A stretch of DNA of 39,601 nt from NCBI GenBank assembly GCA_015060735.1, contig SUXX01000018.1, positions 1 to 39,601 of the forward strand, read 5' to 3'. The stretch is from Bacteroides sp. Its GTDB lineage: Bacteria > Bacteroidota > Bacteroidia > Bacteroidales > Bacteroidaceae. Positions 25,571 to 32,418 of this stretch are shown piece by piece (within the stretch, counting starts at the first letter, position 1; each line of letters opens with the position of its first letter). The position numbers were made by a program, and so were the translations under genes. The notes beneath the pieces are model-generated. The model saw nothing but the letters and a program-made list of their open reading frames with translations, was not told where the DNA came from and did not search any database.

Positions 25571-25597
25571 CAAAGATAATAATTTTATGTTATACAA
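25571..25597 (-). promoter_or_regulatory. Promoter of the candidate small RNA with TGTT-N4-AACA dyad
   Basis: On the minus strand a TTG (25597-25595), a 16-bp spacer and TATCTTTG (25578-25571) form the promoter. The upstream part TGTTGTATAACATAAAA is shared base for base with the winged-helix gene promoter at about 8.43 kb. The rest of 25600-25723 holds no recognised element. Confidence 0.6.
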
Positions 25598-25723
25598 CAC
25601 ATATTTAAATCTGTATTCACCCATTAATTAACATTATTTATCAGATGAAGTAATAAAGACAAAGTTTTCTCCCCTCTTGTGAGATAAATTTATAAAAATT
25701 CATTCTTTGCTTTGAACCATACT

Positions 25724-26908
25724 TTATTCTACATAAAGTACCAACCCTTTCAGATACTCCCCTTCCGGATGATAAATATTCACCGGGTGGTCGCCTGGTT
25801 GAGTAAGCTGATGTAAAATGCGTACACTTCTTCCACTTTGGGCAGCAGCGGTAAAAACGGCATTGCGAAAATCTTTCTTATCCACCACTTGTGAGCACGA
25901 AAAAGTAAAAAGAATACCACCCGGCTTGATTTTTTCAAATGCTTTTGCATTCAATTTGCTATAACCACGAAGGGCATTTCGCAATGCATCACGGTGCTTG
26001 GCAAAGGCCGGTGGGTCAAGGATTATCAAGTCATATTGGTCTCCCATGCGGTCGAGATATTTGAAAGCATCTTCGGCAAATGCTTGATGACGTTGATCAC
26101 CGGGAAAGTTGAGCTCCACATTTTGATTAGTGAGGTCAATAGCTTTGGCTGAGCTGTCTACAGAATGTACCAAATTAGCCCCACCACGCATAGCATAGAA
26201 AGAAAATCCACCAGTATAGCAGAACATATTGAGCACATTACGTCCCTTAGAGTAGCGTTCCAATAAATGGCGGTTTTCGCGTTGGTCTACAAAGAACCCT
26301 GTTTTCTGACCTTTCAGCCAATCGACATGAAATTTCAAGCCATTCTCCAACGCTACATTCTCGGGACTTCCTCCTTTAATAAAACCGTTTTCAGGACCTA
26401 AGTCGGCTTTATAAGGCAAGGTTGTCTCCGATTTATAATAGATATGTTTTACCCGTTCTCCCATTACTTCCATCAAAGCATCGGCTATCTCCATTCGATA
26501 TACATGCATACCAGCTGAATGAGCCTGCATTACGGCCGTCTGCCCATAAACATCAATAATCAATCCGGGAAGATTATCCCCTTCACCGTGCACAAGACGA
26601 TAAGTATTGTTCTCCGGATTATCAACCAGGTTAAGGCTTCGGCGCAAATCCAAGGCTACTTCAAGACGATGTCTCCAAAAATCGTGATTGATTTCTTCTT
26701 GACGGAACGCAAGCACACGAACAGCAATGCTTCCTATTTGGAAATGGCCACAAGCGATGAATTCCTTCTTTGATGTATAAACATCAACGATTTCGCCTTC
26801 TTCCGGCTCGCCCTCTACACGGGCAATGGCTCCGGAGAAAACCCAGGGATGGAAGCGTTTTAATGATTCTTCCTTTCCGGGTTTGAGGTATAGTTTTTTG
26901 TAGGTCAT
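25724..26908 (-). CDS. rlmI: Class I SAM-dependent rRNA methyltransferase (RlmI type)
   Basis: The 394-residue protein resembles RlmI, which makes m5C in 23S rRNA. An N-terminal PUA domain (about 1-75, YLKPGKEESLKRFHPWVFSGAI) is followed by an RNA-binding linker and a Rossmann methyltransferase domain. The SAM motifs are NVLNMFCYTGGFSFYA (224-239) and DLIILDPPAFAKH (293-305), and the catalytic cysteine region is FTFSCSQ. Whether it acts at the same rRNA site as E. coli RlmI cannot be seen. It is the third gene of a group with a DUF5063 protein and an exonuclease, 15 bp after the latter. Confidence 0.9.
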   Translation of the reverse strand: MTYKKLYLKPGKEESLKRFHPWVFSGAIARVEGEPEEGEIVDVYTSKKEFIACGHFQIGSIAVRVLAFRQEEINHDFWRHRLEVALDLRRSLNLVDNPENNTYRLVHGEGDNLPGLIIDVYGQTAVMQAHSAGMHVYRMEIADALMEVMGERVKHIYYKSETTLPYKADLGPENGFIKGGSPENVALENGLKFHVDWLKGQKTGFFVDQRENRHLLERYSKGRNVLNMFCYTGGFSFYAMRGGANLVHSVDSSAKAIDLTNQNVELNFPGDQRHQAFAEDAFKYLDRMGDQYDLIILDPPAFAKHRDALRNALRGYSKLNAKAFEKIKPGGILFTFSCSQVVDKKDFRNAVFTAAAQSGRSVRILHQLTQPGDHPVNIYHPEGEYLKGLVLYVE

Positions 26909-26923
26909 ATTCTTGAGTATAAA

Positions 26924-27559
26924 TTATGAGTTTTGAGTTATGTCATCCACTTTAATTACTTCGTAATCACCGGTACGTTCCATTTCAGCCAAACAATTGT
27001 AGATTTCTACACAAGCCCAAGCATCAGTTGCAGCATATTTCATTTGGCTTTCAGTCAATGTTTCGGCTTCCCAATTGGATAGACGCTGACCTTTGGATAT
27101 CTTTTGTCCAAAAAGATTGGCATAAATTTTCTGTAAGCTACGATCTTCAATGCCAAAACGGCCTACATAGTCCTGTAGTTCTATCCAATTGCCCTCTTCA
27201 GCATGTACATCCTTCCGACGACGCAACACCATGAAATCATCTTTCAGAGAAAGTCCGATTTTCAGCGTATCGTTCATCAAAAACTCCTGAAGAAATTCAG
27301 GCATACCAATCTTATTCAACCTGAAAAGGAAACAAGTATCTGAAGTTGAAATCTGTAACAAAGCTACGTTGTGTACTGTCCCCCGTTTAAACGATGGACG
27401 AGTTTCGGTATCAACGCCTACAATGCTTTGTCCTTTCAAATATTCCACGGCCTTTTCCGCATCCGATTCCGTATAAACAACAAAGATACGACCGGGAAAT
27501 AGAACTCTCGGCATTCCTGCTATTTCAGCCTTGCTTATCGTATTCTTTATTTGTTTCAT
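26924..27559 (-). CDS. 3'-5' exonuclease, RNase D/DnaQ-like (DEDDy)
   Basis: The 211-residue DEDDy-type nuclease has the ExoI motif VGVDTETRPSF (D50, E52), an ExoII Asp in LSLKDDF and the ExoIII pair Y175-x3-D179 in KYAATDAWAC. RNase D-like enzymes trim 3' ends of RNA; DNA substrates are also possible. The length equals a lone catalytic domain with no HRDC domain. The ATG at 27559 overlaps the upstream stop as ATGA, indicating translational coupling; a GTG two codons upstream is a less likely start. rlmI follows 15 bp downstream. Confidence 0.9.
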   Translation of the reverse strand: MKQIKNTISKAEIAGMPRVLFPGRIFVVYTESDAEKAVEYLKGQSIVGVDTETRPSFKRGTVHNVALLQISTSDTCFLFRLNKIGMPEFLQEFLMNDTLKIGLSLKDDFMVLRRRKDVHAEEGNWIELQDYVGRFGIEDRSLQKIYANLFGQKISKGQRLSNWEAETLTESQMKYAATDAWACVEIYNCLAEMERTGDYEVIKVDDITQNS

Positions 27560-28125
27560 ACCCACCCTAAGTCATCATTTTCTTTTGAGACCGATTCTTC
27601 AGTATCATCGGAGGAGTTATATTTCACATCATGCAGAGCACGCATTGTGTTCACCAATCGCTGCCCCCAAAATTCAGCGAAATGTTCCTTACAAATACAA
27701 AGCGAATCATTCATCGTAACATTCAATCCTGACTGAAAAACACCTATAAAGTCTTTCAAATCCTGATAAATATCCGCTAAATCTTCTGAAATACATTTCT
27801 TTATAGGAGTCTCGCTATAAACCATATCCGGCAGAAAAACTTCCAAGTAATCATCCTGAGCACCTAAGATATCGGCTATCGACATACGTATCCATTCATA
27901 ATCTTCTTCGGTTACAAAAACTTCCAGATTATCCTCTCCTATCATCTCGCATGCCGGAAGAAGAGAAGCTTTCAGATACAACAAAGGCAAAATCTTTAGA
28001 GCTGTATCTACAAATGTTTTCCGGTCAGTGCCACGTGTTCGCTCCACAAAACCGCAATACTCAGCTGCAACCGTAACAAATTCAATCGAATTTTTATCAA
28101 ATATAACTTGGCTTGAATGTTCCAT
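27556..28125 (-). CDS. DUF5063 family protein
   Basis: This 189-residue acidic, mostly helical cytoplasmic protein matches the Bacteroidota DUF5063 family, whose function is unknown. It has no signal peptide or membrane helix. Recognisable features are the central EEDYEWIRMSIADILG stretch and an Asp/Glu/Ser-rich C-terminus. The open frame extends to 28215, but ATG 28125 (MEHSSQVIF) lies about 20 bp after the -7 box, while the longer start would precede it. It heads a group with the RNase D-like and RlmI-like genes, which suggests an RNA-related role by association only. Confidence 0.75.
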   Translation of the reverse strand: MEHSSQVIFDKNSIEFVTVAAEYCGFVERTRGTDRKTFVDTALKILPLLYLKASLLPACEMIGEDNLEVFVTEEDYEWIRMSIADILGAQDDYLEVFLPDMVYSETPIKKCISEDLADIYQDLKDFIGVFQSGLNVTMNDSLCICKEHFAEFWGQRLVNTMRALHDVKYNSSDDTEESVSKENDDLGWV

Positions 28126-28143
28126 ATCATTAATTTTGGCATG

Positions 28144-28151
28144 CAAAGGTA
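28144..28151 (-). promoter_or_regulatory. Promoter -7 box of the DUF5063-exonuclease-rlmI operon
   Basis: The minus strand reads TACCTTTG, 18 bp upstream of the ATG at 28125. It supports the shorter start. Confidence 0.6.
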
Positions 28152-28194
28152 AGAAAAAAGTGACGAAATAAATCACTATTTGGCGATTTTCATG

Positions 28195-28202
28195 TACATT
28201 TG
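28195..28202 (+). promoter_or_regulatory. Promoter -7 box of ftsK
   Basis: TACATTTG lies 24 bp upstream of the ATG at 28227. The upstream frame start at 28200 would fall inside the box. Confidence 0.6.
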
Positions 28203-28226
28203 CGAAAAGAATCAATAGAAGATATT

Positions 28227-30662
28227 ATGAATAAGAAAAAAACAGAAAAGACAACTGAGCCTAAAGAAATAAAAAGCAACAAAATCACTACTATAATAAA
28301 GAGTGAAACAACCCATTTTGTCATTGGGCTAATTAGTATCATATTTGCGGTTTATCTATTGCTTGCCTTTACATCATTCTTCTTTACGGGTGATGCAGAC
28401 CAAAGCATATTAGACCATCAACAACCCGGCGAACTCATGCAAACAACCAATCAAGTAAAAAATTATGCAGGAGCAAGAGGAGCACAATTAGCAGAATACT
28501 TAATAAATAATTGTTTCGGTTTAGCCTCATACTTGATTGTGCTATTTCTAGCTGTGTCGGGTATGCGACTGATGCGTGCCTATAAATTCCGAATTTGGAA
28601 ATGGTTCATGTCGTGTACTGTCATGATGATTTGGTTTTCCATCACACTGGGATTCCTCTTCGATGGTATGTTTTCAGGTAGTTTTATTTATCCGGGAGGA
28701 CTCCATGGGTATAATGTAAGCCGATGGATAGTTTCTCAAATTGGAGCAACAGGGTTCTGGCTTTTGTTATTTGTTACCGCAATTCTGTTTTTTGTCTACC
28801 TCAGCAGAGAAACAATTCGCATTGTCCGAAAAGCTTTACACCCAGAATTCAAGCGTAAAAATGAAGAAATAGAAAAAGAGGTATCTGATGACGAAAACAT
28901 TAGAGAAACAACAACTAGCTATACAGATCCCCAACCCAAAGAGGTTGTCTTTGATCTTCCTGAAAAACCAATCAAAGAAGATGATGACAATTCCCCTTTT
29001 AAGGTTTCGCAGGCCGAAGAATCGACAACCGTTCTGACACCTGCAAATGAAGAACATACGACTACAGAAAAAGAAATAACAGAAGAATTGACATTCACCA
29101 TCGGTGATGACCATACAGAAGAAGATGAAGCCTACAAAGGACCGGCAATGGAACCCTATAATCCTCGTTTAGATTTAGAGAACTACAAATTTCCACATCT
29201 GAATCTCCTCGACCACTACGATGAGACCGACAACAACATTGACATGGAGGAACAGAATGCAAACAAGGATCGTATCATCGAAGTACTTCGTAGCTTTGAC
29301 ATAGAAATCAGTTCTATCAAGGCAAGTGTCGGACCTACCGTAACACTTTATGAAATCACTCCGGCACAAGGTGTCCGCATCGCGAAAATACGTAATTTGG
29401 AAGATGACATAGCTCTAAGCATCGCTGCCTTGGGTATTCGTATCATTGCCCCGATTCCAGGTAAAGGTACCATCGGTATTGAAGTACCCAATGCCAAACC
29501 CCGTATCGTGCCGATGCAGTCCATCCTGAATAGTAAGAAATTCCAGGAAACAACGATGGAACTACCGATTGCCTTAGGCAAAACCATTACCAATGAAGTA
29601 TATATGGTTGACTTAGCGAAAGCTCCACACATGTTGATAGCAGGTGCTACTGGTCAAGGTAAATCAGTTGGTTTGAATGCCATCGTTACTTCTTTATTAT
29701 ATAAGAAGCACCCGGCTGAACTTAAGTTTGTCATTGTTGACCCGAAGAAAGTGGAATTTTCTGTATATGCACCTATCGAAAAACACTTCCTAGCCAAGTT
29801 GCCGGATGGAGACGATGCTATCATCACTGATGTAACCAAGGTTGTACAGACATTGAATTCACTCTGCGTAGAAATGGACACACGTTATGACTTATTGAAG
29901 AAAGCCGGTTGCCGTAACGTGAAGGAATACAATGCCAAATTCATCGAACGCAAGCTGAACCCGGAAAAGGGACATCATTTCATGCCGTACATTGTTATTA
30001 TTATTGACGAGTTCGGTGACTTGATTATGACTGCTGGTAAGGAAGTCGAATTACCGATTTGCCGTATCGCTCAGTTAGCCCGTGCCGTAGGTATTCATGC
30101 CATCATCGCTACTCAGCGTCCAACAACAAACATCATTACCGGTACCATCAAAGCGAACTTCCCAGCTCGTGTAGCATTCCGGGTAGCTGCCATGATGGAC
30201 TCACGTACCATCCTCGACCGTTCAGGTGCACAACAACTCATCGGTAAAGGAGATATGCTCTATTTGCAAGGCAATGACCCGGTACGTGTACAATGTGCTT
30301 TTGTTGATACACCTGAAGTGGAACGCATCGCTAACTATATCAGCAAACAACAGGGATACCCAACAGCATTCGAATTACCCGAAGTGGAAAGCGAGGAAGG
30401 AGAAAGTTCAGCAGGCGATGTAGATATGACTCGACTCGACCCGATGTTCCGTGAGGCTGCAGAACTGGTAATAGCTCACCAACAAGGTTCGACATCGCTC
30501 ATCCAACGTAAATTTTCTATCGGTTACAATCGAGCAGGCCGAATTATGGATCAACTGGAACGAGCCGGAGTGGTGGGGGCAGCTCAAGGGAGCAAGGCCC
30601 GCGACGTCCTTTGTGTAGATTTAACAGATTTGGATATGAAACTGAACGCGTTACAAATATAG
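28227..30662 (+). CDS. ftsK: DNA translocase FtsK
   Basis: FtsK pumps chromosome termini through the division septum and activates dif recombination. The 811-residue protein has several N-terminal membrane helices (about residues 30-190), then an acidic linker rich in Glu/Thr/Asp (about 205-310), the RecA-like motor and a C-terminal gamma winged-helix domain. Walker A is GATGQGKSV (near 472-480) and Walker B VIIIDEF (near 590-596). The gamma helix GSTSLIQRKFSIGYNRAGRIMDQL sits near the C-terminus. Start 28227 is chosen over 28200 by promoter position. lolA and trxB follow. Confidence 0.96.
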   Translation: MNKKKTEKTTEPKEIKSNKITTIIKSETTHFVIGLISIIFAVYLLLAFTSFFFTGDADQSILDHQQPGELMQTTNQVKNYAGARGAQLAEYLINNCFGLASYLIVLFLAVSGMRLMRAYKFRIWKWFMSCTVMMIWFSITLGFLFDGMFSGSFIYPGGLHGYNVSRWIVSQIGATGFWLLLFVTAILFFVYLSRETIRIVRKALHPEFKRKNEEIEKEVSDDENIRETTTSYTDPQPKEVVFDLPEKPIKEDDDNSPFKVSQAEESTTVLTPANEEHTTTEKEITEELTFTIGDDHTEEDEAYKGPAMEPYNPRLDLENYKFPHLNLLDHYDETDNNIDMEEQNANKDRIIEVLRSFDIEISSIKASVGPTVTLYEITPAQGVRIAKIRNLEDDIALSIAALGIRIIAPIPGKGTIGIEVPNAKPRIVPMQSILNSKKFQETTMELPIALGKTITNEVYMVDLAKAPHMLIAGATGQGKSVGLNAIVTSLLYKKHPAELKFVIVDPKKVEFSVYAPIEKHFLAKLPDGDDAIITDVTKVVQTLNSLCVEMDTRYDLLKKAGCRNVKEYNAKFIERKLNPEKGHHFMPYIVIIIDEFGDLIMTAGKEVELPICRIAQLARAVGIHAIIATQRPTTNIITGTIKANFPARVAFRVAAMMDSRTILDRSGAQQLIGKGDMLYLQGNDPVRVQCAFVDTPEVERIANYISKQQGYPTAFELPEVESEEGESSAGDVDMTRLDPMFREAAELVIAHQQGSTSLIQRKFSIGYNRAGRIMDQLERAGVVGAAQGSKARDVLCVDLTDLDMKLNALQI

Positions 30663-30687
30663 AACAATATATAAACAAAGACTAACA

Positions 30688-31293
30688 ATGAAGAAACTAT
30701 TGACTTTATGGATGCTGATACTCCTACCCTATTGTATCGGTGCACAAACCGATATCAAAGCGGAAGAAATACTGGACAAAGTATTGAAAGAATTGTCTGA
30801 AAGCAACGGCGTCCGAGCAGACTTTACAGGAAGCGAAGATGGTTACCTGTTACTGAAAGGGAAAAAGTTCTATTTGAATAGCAGTAACATACAAAGTTGG
30901 TATGATGGGAAAACGCAATGGAGTTATATAACAGACACCGAAGAGGTAAATATCAGCCTTCCCACCCCAGAAGAATTACAAGGCATCAACCCTTACTTCA
31001 TTCTGATGGGATACAAAATAAACTTCAACTACATCTACAAAGGGCGACAAACGAGAAATGGAACGACTGGACATGAAATCGTCCTGACATCCAAACATTC
31101 GGGAAACAGAGATGTTATTCGCTTGTTCATCTCCTCAACCTATCGACCATTATCGATAAAGATGGAACAGAATGGACGCATTGTTAGCGAAATAAACATT
31201 AACAACTATCAGACAAACTTGAAACTGGGAGATGAGATATTCCGCTTCAACAAGTCACTTTATCCGAATGCAGAGATTATAGATTTGAGATAA
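30688..31293 (+). CDS. lolA: LolA-like outer-membrane lipoprotein carrier
   Basis: This 201-residue periplasmic protein has a signal peptide (MKKLLTLWMLILLPYCIGAQ, cleavage after GAQ or nearby) and a LolA-type beta half-barrel (FTGSEDGYLLLKGKKFYL, YDGKTQWSYI, VNISLPTPEELQGINPYF). LolA ferries lipoproteins to the outer membrane. It is short and divergent, as in many Bacteroidales, so a related carrier role is possible. It lies 25 bp after ftsK and 19 bp before trxB, an arrangement common in this group. Confidence 0.87.
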   Translation: MKKLLTLWMLILLPYCIGAQTDIKAEEILDKVLKELSESNGVRADFTGSEDGYLLLKGKKFYLNSSNIQSWYDGKTQWSYITDTEEVNISLPTPEELQGINPYFILMGYKINFNYIYKGRQTRNGTTGHEIVLTSKHSGNRDVIRLFISSTYRPLSIKMEQNGRIVSEININNYQTNLKLGDEIFRFNKSLYPNAEIIDLR

Positions 31294-31312
31294 ACTTAAA
31301 AAGAATAACACT

Positions 31313-32260
31313 ATGAGTACAGAAAGAGTAAAATGCCTGATTATTGGTTCAGGTCCTGCAGGCTACACAGCCGCTATTTATACAGGTCGTGCAAACATCA
31401 GCCCCGTGCTGTATGAAGGCATCCAACCGGGTGGTCAGTTGACCATCACAACTGAAGTAGAAAACTTTCCAGGGTATCCTGAGGGCATCAGTGGAACTCA
31501 ACTAATGGATGACCTTCGTGCCCAAGCGGAACGATTCGGTGTGGAAATCCGCAATGGTATCATTACCAAGGTGGACTTCAGCGAACGTCCTTACAAGTTG
31601 ACGATTGACGACGAAAAGGAAATCGAAGCAGAAACCGTAATTATCTCAACCGGTGCTTCGGCTAAGTATCTTGGTTTGGACGACGAAAAGAAATATGCCG
31701 GTATGGGTGTAAGTGCTTGTGCCACTTGCGACGGTTTCTTCTATCGCAAAAAAGTAGTAGCTGTAGTAGGTGGTGGTGACACTGCTTGCGAAGAAGCTAT
31801 CTACTTGGCAGGTTTGGCTAAACAAGTATACCTCATTGTCCGCAAACCATTTTTACGTGCATCTCAAATCATGCAAGACCGCGTGTTGAATCACCCGAAG
31901 ATTCAAGTATTGTTCGAACATAATACCGTAGGCTTGTTTGGTGAAAACGGAGTGGAAGGTATTCACCTTGTGAAGCGTAAAGGCGAATCTGATGAAGAAT
32001 TCTATGACTTAGCTATCGACGGTTTCTTCTTGGCAATCGGCCACAAGCCGAACTCAGATGTGTTCAAGCCTTGGATTGAAACCGACGAAACAGGTTATAT
32101 CATTACAGAAGGAGCAAGTCCACGTACCAGAGTTCCGGGTGTGTTTGCTGCCGGTGACGTAGCCGATCCTCATTATCGTCAAGCGATTACTGCTGCCGGT
32201 AGTGGTTGTAAGGCGGCAATCGAAGCGGAACGCTTCCTATCGGCTAATGGATTGTTGTAA
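31313..32260 (+). CDS. trxB: Thioredoxin reductase
   Basis: TrxB reduces thioredoxin with NADPH. The 315-residue flavoprotein has an N-terminal FAD motif IIGSGPAGYTAAIY (10-23), the redox CxxC pair C136/C139 in SACATCDGF, an NADPH motif GGGDTACEEAIYL and the C-terminal FAD-binding GVFAAGDVADPHYRQAITAA. It would supply reduced thioredoxin for proteins such as Tpx in this window. It is the last gene of ftsK-lolA-trxB, ahead of a hairpin terminator. Confidence 0.97.
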   Translation: MSTERVKCLIIGSGPAGYTAAIYTGRANISPVLYEGIQPGGQLTITTEVENFPGYPEGISGTQLMDDLRAQAERFGVEIRNGIITKVDFSERPYKLTIDDEKEIEAETVIISTGASAKYLGLDDEKKYAGMGVSACATCDGFFYRKKVVAVVGGGDTACEEAIYLAGLAKQVYLIVRKPFLRASQIMQDRVLNHPKIQVLFEHNTVGLFGENGVEGIHLVKRKGESDEEFYDLAIDGFFLAIGHKPNSDVFKPWIETDETGYIITEGASPRTRVPGVFAAGDVADPHYRQAITAAGSGCKAAIEAERFLSANGLL

Positions 32261-32270
32261 AAAAGACGAA

Positions 32271-32382
32271 TGTCATCCAGAGCGAAGTGAAGACGAGTTA
32301 TTGAGGGCTCTATCCGAAAAATCTCGGTAACATCCACTTTATGTTTCCGAGATTTTTTCTCCTTCCAATCGTCTAAATGACA
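32271..32382. repeat. Palindromic intergenic repeat, second copy, with internal hairpin
   Basis: It begins TGTCATCCAGAGCGAAGTGA, related to the element at 137-214 (about 20 of the first 24 positions match). It ends TCGTCTAAATGACA, whose complement restores TGTCATTTAGACGA. A terminator-like hairpin sits inside. It follows trxB by 10 bp and lies upstream of the M16 protease gene. Confidence 0.7.
32317..32358 (+). terminator. Terminator downstream of trxB
   Basis: AAAAATCTCGG and CCGAGATTTTT form an 11-bp stem with a 19-nt loop; the right arm ends in six Ts. It sits inside the palindromic repeat, so the repeat may have supplied the terminator. Confidence 0.8.
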
Positions 32383-32418
32383 AACTTATAATTCTTATAT
32401 TGTAAACCCCACAACACT

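Noticed and set aside
25720-25740. 8-bp inverted repeat TACTTTAT...ATAAAGTA overlapping the rlmI stop
   Set aside because: No T-run follows on the minus strand and the stem is A/T-rich; not a convincing terminator.
28179-28182. TTTG upstream of ftsK as a -33 box
   Set aside because: Spacing to the -7 box is 12 bp, far from the usual 16-21.
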